From Notospermus geniculatus (taxonomy: Eukaryota > Nemertea > Pilidiophora > Heteronemertea > Lineidae): 64,000 bases of DNA. Every line of letters starts with the position of its first letter. The stretch's first letter is position 1. Of the stretch, positions 21,792 to 33,500 are shown piece after piece. A program made the translations under genes and the position numbers. Under the pieces are notes generated by a model. That model was not told where the DNA came from, did not search any database, and saw only the letters and a program-made list of their open reading frames with translations. The DNA lies in assembly GCA_002633025.1 (NCBI GenBank), contig NMRB01000958.1, forward strand, positions 128,514-192,513. Direction: 5' to 3'.

Positions 21792-22319
21792 ACGGTAAAC
21801 TCGAGTTTAAACCACCGGTTCATTGTGTCCATAAGCACACCCACATTCGAAATGGGAGTGAATAAAAGATAACAAGTCTTACGCTGAATGGCTGGAATCC
21901 CTTGTCCAATCACAACCCCGTGATTGGATTGGAATGAATAGTTGGTTAAGGCCCAGGGTGAAACTGACCCTACTATGTATGTATGCTTATGAACATAATG
22001 AACCGGTGGTTTAAAGCCGCACAGTATGGACAGATGGGTCATAATCGGCGAGCATAGTCTCGGTCACCCAGCCGCTGTTTCGAATCTGGGAATCCATATT
22101 TACAGTACTGTGGAACGAAACGGCTGGCTGCGCAAGACTACGCAGCATTGGGGATTCTCCAAGGTGATTCCCCGAACCTCGATACAGGATAATGGTATAA
22201 TGTGTGGTTCTATGGTTCTATACGTTACGCACGCCTGTAAACGAGGTTGCACTAAAATTCGGCCGAACTGGAAGTGATTAGCTGTGCATACTGTGCGGCT
22301 TTAAACTTGAGTTTACCGT
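21792..22319. repeat. Nested foldbacks sharing one outer inverted repeat
   Basis: The outer pair is ACGGTAAACTCGAGTTTAAA (left) and TTTAAACTTGAGTTTACCGT (right). Inside sit two smaller inverted-repeat units: CCACCGGTTCATTGTG ... CATAATGAACCGGTGG (21811-22009) and GCCGCACAGTATG ... CATACTGTGCGGC (22015-22299). Confidence 0.8.
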
Positions 22320-23201
22320 ATATCATATCATATCATTTACCGGCGTCGTAACCCTGTTGGGTATATCGGTGATTCCACTCTGAAACGTTGCTGCATGTGA
22401 CCCGGTCAGAAAAAATCGGCTTGAGGAGAGATGTCCCTAAGATGACTGTTCTGAGAGGATATACTGACTCCAGAGAACAGCAACGACTTGATGTCATCAA
22501 CAATGTCGTGATCGTTCTTGGAGTCGACAACAAAATGAATATAAAATATGTACACGGCAAAATACTGAGGTAGCGTACAAGGGCCTATTTTCCACGCCTA
22601 CCATGTCCATGCGCTTCATTCGTGAATATCAGTTGTACCCGCGTGAACTTGGCCAGGAATCCGCCCCCTGATATCCGCTCCAATTCATGGCGATTTCATA
22701 CACTTTGAGCGGTATTGGGGGAACTATCCAGTATCTAAGAGATATACGACTACTGTATATGTAACGCTGGCTACTCTAGAAAGGTTGGGAATCCTCAATA
22801 TTTGACTCAAATAGGAAGGCTTTGGTTCTTTCCAGGTACAATGACTGTTCTTCCCTATGTTACATCATAACCTAGATTTACATTATAACCTAGATTTACA
22901 TTATACATCATAACCTAGATTTACATTGTTCTCTCGATCGTATTAATTTGTTTCTATCCGATATCAAATGTGGGCCTACATGTCCGGGACCAATGACCTT
23001 ATATCATCCCTTTATTTCTAGTTCATTCATCAACGTCCATTGCAAGAGTCAGTCATAAAGACGTCAGGCGAGTTCACACTTAGGCAAAATGCCTCAAAAT
23101 TGTAAGTCTACCCACAGCATTTACAAGGCCATTCCCGACAGGGGAACATGCGAATATTTGGCCTTTGATTAGTGTCAGAGTTCGGAATGATATATATAGC
23201 G
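22320..23201. other. No gene; short repeats only
   Basis: CATAACCTAGATTTACATT-type words repeat three times at 22862-22927. GAGCGGTATTGGGGGAAC at 22709-22726 is a terminus shared with the hairpin at 33944. The open frame 22388-22573 has no recognisable motif. Confidence 0.5.
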
Positions 23202-23510
23202 TGTTCGGAAAAGCTTCCCCGAGGAAGCTTCTGGCGCTTCTCTCGGGGAATGTGAGCATGCCCAGTGAAGGCGAATTCCCGAACGATATTTGCGCTTCCT
23301 CGGGGAAAGGTACTACTGTGCAGTTGCAGTCGTTAAATATTCCATGTATAGCCAATTAGCATGCCGACCTGGAATGAAAACGAAATGCATGCCGGGAGTT
23401 TCCCCAAGTGAGCGACTCGAGCCAGGTCAAGGAAGCCTTGTCCGCCTGCCAAATGCCTTTCCAAACGCTCTCTCGCTTCCCCGAGCTTCCTCGGGGAAGC
23501 TTTCCGAACC
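23202..23510. repeat. Foldback element
   Basis: GTTCGGAAAAGCTTCCCCGA at the left pairs with TCGGGGAAGCTTTCCGAAC at the right. GGAAGCTTCCTCGGGGAA-type words recur internally. Confidence 0.75.
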
Positions 23511-23516
23511 CGGCCA

Positions 23517-23608
23517 TAGAGTATTAGTTTAGGTTTTCACACTGTCTCGCAGTATTCGTTTCAAGAGTATTAGTTTAGGTTTTCACACTGTCTCGCAGTA
23601 TTCGTTTC
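23517..23608. repeat. Perfect 46 bp tandem duplication
   Basis: Two identical copies beginning AGAGTATTAGTTTAGG and ending CAGTATTCGTTTCA. Confidence 0.9.
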
Positions 23609-23769
23609 ATCCTGTTATTCCTGATAAAATTCTTCCGGGTGTCTTTCGTTCATGGGCTAGCTGTCTTGATTTTCCTATACTGACGACTCATAAAACAGAA
23701 TCAAGGTTTAGTGCAAGTTAAAGCACAGTTGTATGCGTTACGTTTGCATCTCGCGACGGCCGACGTACC

Positions 23770-24190
23770 GTAACATTTTATCTTTAGGCAACCCCGTTCA
23801 TAGGTTTACAGACACGGTCAAAGTACACCGTATAAAACATCACTAATTCATGGTTGCGAGGTTGGTCATGATCATGTGGCAATGCATGCTTGACAACACG
23901 TACTGTTGAAATCCATCTACTTGAATTATCTAAGTTACCAATTAGGCGTTGAGACTTTTGCTACACATGAAAGAATGAGTTAAGCCATGTTACTTTACCT
24001 GATGAAGGGTTAGTCACGCTGAACAGCGCGTTAAACGTCTCGAGTCATGAAAAGTATGGCGGCCATTTTTGTCAGCTGAGGTTTCGACATGGTATCAGTC
24101 CAGCCTCGGTGTTACCACTGGCTATATATAGGTTGGACAGGACACCAGTCTTATCTCGGTGGCCAGGGGCAAAGTCAGCTCATGCATATA
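23770..24190. repeat. Dispersed repeat R1, copy 1
   Basis: Shares TGATGAAGGGTTAGTC, ATGGCGGCCATTTTTGT, CCTCGGTGTTACCACTGG and ACACCAGTCTTATC with 46370-46640 and 47090-47400. No coding capacity or clear termini. Confidence 0.75.
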
Positions 24191-24399
24191 GTCGTTTTGA
24201 ACCGTGCTGGACCGCCGTCAGAACCGGCCTCGTGTGGGACCTGCTTAAAATATGGGCCTGAGTGTAACCCGCATTGATGGGAACTCAGGAGGTGACGGAT
24301 TGGTTTTTGTTTGGGGGTTATGTTGGAAATGGCTAATGTGGACCTCTCCTCACACCCAACACCCAACTAGCTTCGAGTGTGAGGAGAGCTGTACATCCT

Positions 24400-25239
24400 T
24401 AGCCACATATGCTTATGGAATATGGACACTGTGGACAAAAGTAGGCTACTATGTAATGTATATGAGGAGAACAGGTCAAGCCAGTGGCGTCGATTAGAGT
24501 AGGAGGCCTAGACCCATACTTGTCGAATTCTTTGGCAGACATCCATGATATATGTACAGTCGTTGACATAAGTCTATCTACACCTGATACCTTGAATATT
24601 TCAAATACTACTGGGCCAATTTTAACACCGTTTGTACCACATCAAAGTCTGTCTTCTTGGTCATACTTCTGCATCAGAATTTTGGAAATTTGTAAATACC
24701 ATAATTATGTAATACTTGTAGCTCATTAGAAAAAACCCTAAAAATCAACATTTTTATTATGTTAGTGACTTTTGTTGCATTTTTGATAGAATGGAACTTT
24801 CTAAGGATTTTGGGCTTTGTTTTATCAAAATATCTCGAGTGGTTGCTGAGATATTCGAGATTATCGAAATTTTGATAATTTGAGATTTTCGTGGTTCCAT
24901 ATTTTTCTGGGTGGTTCCATAGTTTCCTGGGTGGTTTCATCGTTCCAAGATTTAGAACCTACCGAGTAGCTTATAAGGCTGGATACTCTTCAAACCTTGG
25001 GGAAATCCCTAAATGCTCCAGGATGGCTTACGGGTCTTTCCAATGACTGTTTTCCCCGATGTTATATCATAACGTGGACTTAACTGTTTTCGATCATATG
25101 CATGTGTGTGGATCATGTTATTGTGTTGCAATCTGTGCATGCCTCATTTTGTCCATAGGTCACTGGTCATCCATTCCGAAAATCAGCATGAGGATTGAAG
25201 GTGGATTCATAAAAAGCTTCATAATACTTACTCTTCTTG
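24400..25239. other. No gene seen
   Basis: AT-rich, with only minor local repeats (TGGTTCCATA at about 24892 and again near 24912). Confidence 0.4.
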
Positions 25240-25290
25240 AAACACATTTCGTGAAACTCACGACGCTCTGGACAGCCATCAAACGTTCTG
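25240..25290 (-). pseudogene. Short GPCR ECL1/TM3-like fragment
   Basis: GGACAGCCATCAAACGTTCTG and the preceding bases resemble the neighbouring receptor's 26004-26060 segment (GGACAGCCATCGAAAACATC). It lies just beyond that gene's stop codon. Short and therefore tentative. Confidence 0.35.
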
Positions 25291-25299
25291 AATACAAAA

Positions 25300-26445
25300 T
25301 CAAGAACATTTATCACGGGACGAATATCGTAGAACCTGCTTTAAAGTGCGTCTAAACCTTGTTCCCGTTAAACAATAGGCGTAGAAATTGACAACACTGT
25401 TTAAAACACCAAGCAAATAGATTGATAAACCAGTATACAATTGAACTTCTTCCGGAAAACCGATGACATCCATAATTTCTCTTAAATAACTCGGCGTTTC
25501 CAGTACAATAAAAATAATGATTATCACTGTAACTCGGATGGTGCTGCTTCTGATTCCCTCATTGGCCTTGCCTCCAGTTGATGTTTGCCTGACTCTAGCT
25601 GACTCCTTCAAAGCCTTCAACAAACGATAGGTGAAGAATATCAAACATAGGAGGGGTAAAAGAGCTGGGAAGAGATTACTCAGAACGCCGTTGTAGACAA
25701 TCTCATAAATGACATACTCCCAGCCGCCTTGATCATGTATGAGAAAGGAGAACCTTGGTTTGTACGAGTTTGAGCAGGGATCAAACACCCAAACAGTCGT
25801 GAAGGTGTAAAGCTCAGCCAATCGGAACAAGAGGGAGAAGAGACCGCATGAGAGGCACATGATGTGTGCCTTCCTTTTGGTACAAAACCACGCCGCTTTC
25901 AGAGGTTTACAAACAGCAACAAAACGTTCTGCCCCAATGCATACTGTGACGTAAATAGAAAACATTTTGCTTGCCCACATGAACATCCATGTGTATGCTC
26001 GGGACATTTCTTGAAACTCCCGACACTTGGGACAGCCATCGAAAACATCGACAATTTGGTAATATGGTGAAACCAGAAACTGAAATATCAGGAAAAGTGA
26101 GTCGGCGACTGCCAAGTAACGAAGCAAGACAGATGTTGATGTAAATGGACGTTCCCTCCCGAGGACGATGAACGCGAGGGTGTTCCCGATTAAACCAACC
26201 AGGATCAGGAAGGAAAAGACTGGCAAAATGATGATGAATACGAATAGGTCTACCCGTCTGAAGGAGTCTATGGGGTAATAGATGTACTTAAAACACTTAG
26301 ACGGTGTTGTGTTCTCGTCGTAGGGTGAAGTCTGCATCGTTGGCACGTCCATTGAAGATACTTCCTGGAGAATGTCTCTGTTCTGTATATACTGTCTCAC
26401 CGATGACGCCAGTGTCTCCCGATAATGGTGAAAAGGCTGTAGCAC
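25300..26445 (-). CDS. FMRFamide-receptor-like class A GPCR, intact single exon
   Basis: A 381-residue seven-helix receptor. TM1 carries GN (87-88), TM2 reads LAVADS (111-116). Extracellular cysteines are at 138, 141 and 224. The DRY position reads AERFVAV (172-178) followed by CKPLKA. TM7 reads LNSVVNFYAYC (348-358), and the NFYAYC / RFRR layout is common in invertebrate FMRFamide-receptor-like proteins. There is an N-glycosylation site at NTT (45-47). Start choice is open: the first Met gives a long N-terminus, while Met32 would still precede TM1 comfortably. Sequence is distinct from the 5870-6940 family. The ligand is unknown; a neuropeptide is the likeliest class by family knowledge, not by anything seen here. 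Confidence 0.9.
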   Translation of the reverse strand: MLQPFHHYRETLASSVRQYIQNRDILQEVSSMDVPTMQTSPYDENTTPSKCFKYIYYPIDSFRRVDLFVFIIILPVFSFLILVGLIGNTLAFIVLGRERPFTSTSVLLRYLAVADSLFLIFQFLVSPYYQIVDVFDGCPKCREFQEMSRAYTWMFMWASKMFSIYVTVCIGAERFVAVCKPLKAAWFCTKRKAHIMCLSCGLFSLLFRLAELYTFTTVWVFDPCSNSYKPRFSFLIHDQGGWEYVIYEIVYNGVLSNLFPALLPLLCLIFFTYRLLKALKESARVRQTSTGGKANEGIRSSTIRVTVIIIIFIVLETPSYLREIMDVIGFPEEVQLYTGLSIYLLGVLNSVVNFYAYCLTGTRFRRTLKQVLRYSSRDKCS

Positions 26446-26831
26446 GCCAACGCCTTTACCTCCGTTAGCATGTTTGGTTTTTTGGTGATAGGCCTTTCGG
26501 ACACTCTGCCTGCAGTTCCGTTAGTTCCTTACAGAGGTTCATCGATACGTATTCATGGACGAAGCGTATATTACAATGAAGAAGGAATGCGCAACTTGTA
26601 CCCCTCCCGCCAGGGAGATGATTAGCGTTAGATTTCACGCCTCTGTACTCATAACGTTCCCTGGCTATTATCATATGATATAATGGGTGTTCACCGTTTT
26701 TTAATGAGTCTAGTGCCTAGAACTAGGTCTCGTGAGTGATTACTGTGTGAATGCTGCGAGGCATGTAGTGTTGTTGTCATCAATTTGGATAATGGCCTGA
26801 ATATAGGTACCGGTACGGTCAAGAACTGATC

Positions 26832-26993
26832 TTAAAGGGCCTCTAGAGGCAGCTCGCCATTAGGCTACTATCAGTACCGGTTCTTCAGCTAGGCGGCGCC
26901 ACTTTAACGTTAATCACCAGTACGAGGTATTGAACCTGGGTTTTCCCCGTGGTTTTCCCCAGCCATGCTGGGCTGCCTCTAGAGGCCCTTTAA
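26832..26993. repeat. TTAA-flanked hairpin MITE
   Basis: TTAAAGGGCCTCTAGAGGCA at the left and TGCCTCTAGAGGCCCTTTAA at the right form the inverted ends. The outermost TTAA could be the target duplication. Confidence 0.8.
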
Positions 26994-27409
26994 TCTAAAG
27001 CTTTATTGAGTGTTGTGTCGCCGATACTTGATTTGGCATTCTGTGTTGTCTACTAAAGACAAGAAAAATGTAGTTAGAATTCATTTTGCTGAGGTGGCCT
27101 TTACGCACGTTCACCACTAAAATCATCACACCTAAAGCCCCTTACAATGTACGGTACGTAGAATTGGGCTTGCTGCAAAAAAAACGCAATGGGAGTAATC
27201 AATGTTTCCAAATGACTAGCTGGTTTGTTATGTTGACGTAAGATGGCGGTGTTCGAATGCTGCATCTGCGATGACGAGCGTAGCCCAGCGCAAGGCTGCG
27301 TAGGGCAGCACAGCTCGGCGTACTTTTTGCGTCCAGTGCTCTACGCTCATCATCGATGGTGGCGCTGACGTGATATTCATAATGCCCCTTGGCCTAAGAC
27401 CTAATAGAC

Positions 27410-27706
27410 GAGGAGCCACGGTGGTGTAGTGGTTCGGGTCTCCGACTAGAGGTCAGAGGGTCCCGGGTTCGAATCTCACTGGGCGTGCGACTTTGGGCAA
27501 GTCTCTTTGCCTCACTGGCCTCTCTCCACCCAGGTGTATATTTAAATGGGTACCGGTCGGAAATGCTCGGATTGTAGCGCTGAATGAGCAGCTCATCTGA
27601 GTTCTACTGAAAGGTTTCAGGATAGACTGGGGTTAAAGTGTAAAGTCGGATGACACCTCTACCGTTGTTGATGTCAGACTATAAACCCAAACTTTTTTTA
27701 ACTTTT
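27410..27706 (+). mobile_element. tRNA-derived SINE, full copy
   Basis: The head contains A-box-like GTGGTGTAGTGGTTCGG and a canonical B box GGTTCGAATC. A body of about 220 bp carries GACTTTGGGCAAGTCTC, GAGCAGCTCATCTGA and GGTTAAAGTGTAAAGTCGGATG, ending near ATAAACCCAAACTTTTTTT. It is an uninterrupted relative of 15016-15573. Confidence 0.85.
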
Positions 27707-28524
27707 CTAATATCAGCGAACCGTTATTGCCGTTAGGATTGTACATGCACAAGTAATAATACTACACTTAAACCAAGATTTGCTGATTTGATTTGGTGGC
27801 GAGTGGAGCGAGAAATGACATTTTGAATTTTTGAACATTTGGATGTTTTTGAACTGTCTGGTTGATTGGATTGGGCGTCGCGAGGGGAGAAGTAAGAGAA
27901 ATGACAATACTGATTTGGATAATCTGAGGTAGACTACTGGTCTGACTGGGTTTATTCAAAAGGTCTGGATTTGTCATTCTTACCTTCTGGCGGCCATTGT
28001 GGCAAATGAGAAAATTGGGAAATTGGAGAATTGCAATGTAACTCAAACGCACGGTCGCTCTGGCATTTTTTGTTTTGTTTTTGGACTTTTGGAGTGGGCA
28101 TGGACAACACACACAACATTTTCTGTAGCCGCAAAATATCTAAACCTATGCACAGAGGAGAGTGGAGCTAGCACGTACGATATAACACAGTAGCAAAAAA
28201 ACATGACAAATGAATGGCCCACGACACCTACAAAATAAATATCATTTGTAATGGCCAAGAGATCGTCATTTTTCAAAATACACGAAATTTGGCTTCGGTT
28301 TCCATAGAAACGGGATTTTCTGAAAACGCTCAAAGGTACCAGACTGGCACCCGGCGGATTCTGAATCTCTGTCATTTGGAGATATCAAAAATGCAAAAAA
28401 TGCTGTTATGGATAACAGCATTTTGGAAAATCGGGGTTTTGCATCCAGACTAACCTACCTGTTCTCGAACTGCACATCACAAGAAGATATCTCAGAAGTG
28501 CACTTTAGAGATAAGAAAGATATA
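27707..28524. other. No gene seen
   Basis: Open frames on both strands lack domains or splice context. Confidence 0.4.
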
Positions 28525-28702
28525 CAGTGGAACCTCCCTTAACGGACACCTCTGCCAGGAGGACACCTCTCTAATCAGGACACCAATGTTCAGTCCCAAA
28601 CTGGTCATTCCTATTCATTTCAACCTCTATAATCAGGACACCTCTCAATTAAGGACAGCATTTGTCAGTCCCGAAGGTGTCCTTAATAGAGAGGTGCCAC
28701 TG
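28525..28702. repeat. Complete pogo/Tc1-like MITE with TA target sites
   Basis: CAGTGGAACCTCCCTTAACG at the left, GAGAGGTGCCACTG at the right, TA on both sides. Internal GGACACCTCT words are repeated in both orientations. Confidence 0.85.
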
Positions 28703-29754
28703 TACTCACATTTTATGTAAACATCTTGATGATCAAAAGACTAATGTTGACTACAGGGTGTCCCAAAATATTTTATCATCTTTCCAGGCTCAAGATTGTG
28801 CACAAGACATTTTTATCTCCCTAAGCCTAATATCTTCCTAAGCCTATTCAAAGTGGATATCGGTGTACGACGACGTACTCACCGTAAAAGGTAATTCCTT
28901 TGTATCACATTGTAAAATTTGGGAAATGATTAGATGAATACTTCTTGCCCTTAAACACTGATTAGGCCACATAAAAAAATGGTGATCGTCCTTTTCTCGG
29001 GGAGGAGTTTTTTTTAATTTTTTTACAGTGAATCGGCATGAAGAATGAGTCAATGGTCACAACCAAATGCCTTGAAATCGCGTCCTTTGCATCCCACGTG
29101 CGATATGAACTGAACAACAAGTGATGTCAATGGTCAAAATATATGTAAGAGGGCAGTTTGAACGTTTTTTTTGGAAAAAAATAGAAAAAATTTTGAAGAA
29201 CATTTTTTTTTGGAAAAAAAATTGTTTGAAAAAAACGGGGTCGGGGCCGTTTTCGCGGGTCGGGTGGGGACGATCACCAGCTTTCGTTTTTTATGTGGCC
29301 TTACCAGAAACATGCATGCGGACCAACGAAAATACCAACAGCACCACGCACCATTTAACTGGATCAGCCCAACTGCCCAAACTGATAAACTCGTCCATTT
29401 ATATAAAAAAAAAACTTCGTTTGATCCTTTGCAACTTGTTTATACCACTAAAAACAAAGTTTTTTCTTTCATAACTTGGGTGTTGATCTTGGAACCCTCC
29501 AGAACGCATTTATTTGCAAGATAAGATGAGCAAAAACCAAGATTCTGCTCAACATTTTCTACGTTAATGATTGGTAAGGCAGCTTTTGCGGCTAAAAACT
29601 TCGTTTCTGAGCAAAACTAAGTTTCCATTCTGAAATATTCTGGATGCAAAAACTTAGTTTCTGAGCAAGAATTACGTTTGTAAGCGTAACCCATGTTTTA
29701 TACCTCAGTTCTGCATGTCACACTTGTGCACACAGAATTATAAAATACAAGCCA
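28703..29754. other. No gene seen
   Basis: Contains long T and A runs and GGTGTCCCAAAATATTTTA at about 28755, a common transposon-end word, without a partner. Nothing else supportable. Confidence 0.4.
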
Positions 29755-29862
29755 GGGTCTGTTTCATAAAGTAACTTTAAGCTAATGGTGTCATTAACTA
29801 AATGCATTTCCCATTTTGATAAAGTAACCATTAGCTTAAAGTCACTTTATGAAACAGGCCCC
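29755..29862. repeat. Hairpin MITE, class A-like ends
   Basis: GGGTCTGTTTCATAAAGT at the left and ACTTTATGAAACAGGCCC at the right, with TTAAGCTAATGGT / ACCATTAGCTTAA pairing inside. Confidence 0.8.
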
Positions 29863-29932
29863 AGAACAATAGTTTTATACTTTGGCCCTGATCGTGAAAT
29901 ATGTGATATGGAACCGAGGCACAAAACACAAC

Positions 29933-30333
29933 GGGTCGTATTTACGAAGCGCGATTTGGTCAACCCGCGTGTAAATTCATAGTTATTCAGGATAAGGTCC
30001 TAGAAAACCATTGTTTTGCTACCTTGTACGCTGCTTGATCGGCAGCGTTTACCCGCAGGATAATCGCCCGTGGTTAACTTTCCTTTGTCTAGCTACAGGA
30101 GGACAAAAGAAAAATTTGAACAAGCTAGAGGCCTTGTTTATAGTCATTCAACTCTTTTCTTCGATACTCCTGCACGTAAACGCAGGAATGTTAACCGTGT
30201 GTGGTTAAACCGTGTGTGGGTAAACGCTGCCGATCAAGCCGCGTACAAGGCAGCAGCACAATGGTTTTCTAGGCCCTTAATCTGAATAACTATGAATTTA
30301 TATTGACCTAATCGCGCTTTGTAAATACGGCCC
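29933..30333. repeat. 401 bp foldback with class A ends and AAC target duplication
   Basis: Left GGGTCGTATTTACGAAGCGC, right GCGCTTTGTAAATACGGCCC. Inner inverted pairs include GTAAATTCATAGTTATTCAG / CTGAATAACTATGAATTTA and GATCGGCAGCGTTTACCC with its complement. AAC flanks both sides (29930-29932 and 30334-30336). Confidence 0.85.
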
Positions 30334-30584
30334 AACGAGTTTTTTTGCCAAGAAACTAGGTTTTTGCATCAAGAACCATGATCGCAGGGCCTACTTAGAT
30401 TTTTCGGACAAAATGTTCTGTTCATCGGATCATGGAACTGCAGTTCTGGAGTTGTGAAATAAGAGTTCCAATAGGAAAACCTAATTATACGAGCAAAAAA
30501 CATTGTTTTTAGCACTGCAAACCAAGTTTCCAGAGCAAAAACTTCCTTTATAAAACTGACGAATCCCTTGCCATAGAGTCGTGT

Positions 30585-33500
30585 TCACCTGAACGTTATT
30601 CGTGAATTCGATCCCCGTTTCTTACCTGGAATACACGGGTTTTCATCCTGGCACACACAAGTGAATGACCCATCTGTATTTTTACAGACTCCGTTGGCTA
30701 GACAGTTATGGTCCCCTGCTGTGCATTCATCCACATCGCTGCATTTCGTCCCGTCATCACCATGGTAACCGGTTTTGCACTTGCAAGTAAATCCACCAAT
30801 TGTATTGGTGCATATGGCATTCGCGTCACAGTTATGGCCACCTCCAGTGCACTCATCCACATCACTGCATTTTGTCCCATCACCCTGGTATCCAGTTTTA
30901 CATTTGCAGGTAAATGCACCAATTGTATTTGTGCATATGGCATTTACGTCACAATTGTTGCCTCCAACACTGCATTCATCCACATCGCTGCATTTTGTCC
31001 CGTCATCACCATGGTAACCGGTTTTGCACTTGCAAGTAAATCCACCAATTGTATTGGTGCATATGGCATTCGCGTCACAGTTGTGGCCCCCTCCAGTGCA
31101 TTCATTCACATCGCTGCATTTCATCCCATCACCCTGGAATCCACTTTTACATTTGCAAGTAAATGCACCAATTGTATTGGTGCATATCGCATTCACATGA
31201 CAGTTATGGCCACCAGTGCTGCATTCATCGAGATCGCAACTTCTTCCATCGCCTTCGAACCCAGTTTTACACTTGCAAGTAAAAGCACCAACTGTATTGG
31301 TGCATATGGCATTCGCGTCACAGTTATGGCCCCCTCCAGTGCACTCATCCACATCACTGCATTTTGTCCCATCACCCTGGTATCCAGTTTTACATTTGCA
31401 GGCAAATGCACCAATTGTATTGGTGCATATGGCATTCCCGTCACAGTTGTGGCCACCTCCAGTGCACTCATCCACATCACTGCATTTCGTCCCATCATCA
31501 CCCTGGTACCCAGTTTTACACTTGCAAGTAAATCCACCAATTGTATTGGTGCAGGCGGCATTCACGTCACAGTTATGGCCCCCTCCAGTGCATTCATCCA
31601 CATCACTGCATTTTGTCCCATCACCCCGGTATCCAGTTTTACACTTGCAAGTAAATCCGCCAATTGTATTGGTGCATATGGCATTTACGTCACAATTGTT
31701 GCCTCCAACTGTACATTCATCCACATCGCTGCATTTCGTCCCGTCATCACCATGATAACCGGTTTTGCACTTGCAAGTAAATCCACCAATTGTATTGGTG
31801 CATATGGCATTTGCGTCACAGTTATGGCCCCCTCCAGTGCATTCATTCACATCACTGCATTTCGTCCCATCTCCCTGATAACCGGTCTTACATTTGCAAG
31901 TAAATGCACCAATTGTATTGGTGCATATGGCATTGACATCACAGTTGTGGCCACCAGTGCTACATTCATCGAGATCGCAACTACTTCCATCGCCTTGGAA
32001 TCCCGTTTTACATTTGCAAGTGAAAGCACCAACTGTATTGGTGCATATGGCATTAGCGTCACAGTTGTGTCCCCCACCAATGCATTCATCCACATCACTG
32101 CATTTCGTCCCGTCACCCTGGTATCCAGTTTTACATTTGCAAGTAAATCCACCAATTGTATTGGTGCAAACGGCATTTACGTCACAATTGTTGCCTCCAA
32201 TTGTACATTCATCCACATCGCTGCATTTCGTCCCGTCATCACCATGATAACCGGTTTTGCACTTGCAAGTAAATCCACCAATTGTATTGGTGCATATGGC
32301 ATTCACGTCACAGTTATGGCCCCCACCAGTGCATTCATTCACATCGCTGCATTTCGTCCCATCTCCCTGATAACCGGTTTTACATTTGCAAGTAAATGCA
32401 CCAATTGTATTGGCGCATATCGCGTTTACATGACAGTTGTGGCCACCAGTGCTACATTCATCGAGATCGCATTTTTTTCCATCGCCTTGGTATCCCGTTT
32501 TACATTTGCAAGTGAAAGCACCAACTGTATTGGTGCATATGGCATTGGCGTCACAGTTGTGGCCCCCTCCAATGCATTCATCCACATCACTGCACTTTGT
32601 CCCATCACCCTGGTATCCAGTTTTACACTTGCAAGTAAATCCGCCAATTGTATTGGTGCATATGGCATTTACGTCACAATTGTTGCCTCCAACTGTACAT
32701 TCGTCCACATCGCTGCATTTCGTCCCATCTCCTTGATAACCAGTTTTACATTTGCAATTAAATGCACCAATTGTGTTGGTGCATATGGCATTCACATCAC
32801 AGTTGTGGTCACCAGTGGAACATTCATCGAGGTCGCAATTTTTTCCATCACCTTGGAACCCAGTTTTACATTTACAAGTGAATGAACCGACTGTGTTAGT
32901 GCAAATAGCCTGCGTGTTACAATCATGTTTGCCGGAGCTGCACTCATTGATGTCTGAAAATGAAGCAAACACATGTAATGAGAAGAGTAAATGAAAAATG
33001 TCCAAGTATCACTCCAAAGGTCTGCCTAAAAACTGGAAAAAAATATTGCATTTCCTGAAGATTTTTGTGATTTAAAGGTAATTTTTTTAAGTATCGTTAA
33101 TACATTCAAATCCACTGATATCTGCAACATGTCTTTTTTTTTAATCAGGAAACTCATGAAGTATTTTAATTGGATCCCATTGCACAGCACTGATGATGTC
33201 ATCAATGCTCAATGCATATTTATGAAGGTACAACCAATAGGCCTAGGCAGTCACAGAATTAGCTCATTCACTACAAAGGTCGTCAGCCTATTGACACTAG
33301 TGACATCACAACTCATGGCAACAGTATACGTGGATTGATAAAAATTCAAAAGATTACAATGAGTGGAGTCTCCCTTTAAATTCTCTTACAACTAATTTAT
33401 CTCCACTGCCATTTCCTCCGCCACTGCCATCTCAGCCACGAGACTGCTCCACTCCGACTAGCTTTATAAAACTTAACTCTAGATAATGACCCCTTTGAAT

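Noticed and set aside
22388-22573. 61-codon plus-strand frame and its minus-strand counterpart
   Set aside because: No conserved motif, no splice sites and no repeat of the frame elsewhere.
25059-25355. 98-codon plus-strand frame beside the second GPCR
   Set aside because: It overlaps the receptor's C-terminus antisense and shows no domain or splice context.
29121-29524. Two overlapping 117-codon frames rich in lysine and phenylalanine
   Set aside because: They arise from long A and T runs; composition is that of low-complexity DNA.
30708-32885. 725-codon open frame on the plus strand opposite the EGF exon
   Set aside because: It is the antisense of a highly repetitive coding exon. The EGF frame has cysteine spacing, splice signals and phase continuity; the antisense frame has only low-complexity repeats (STNCIGAYGI).
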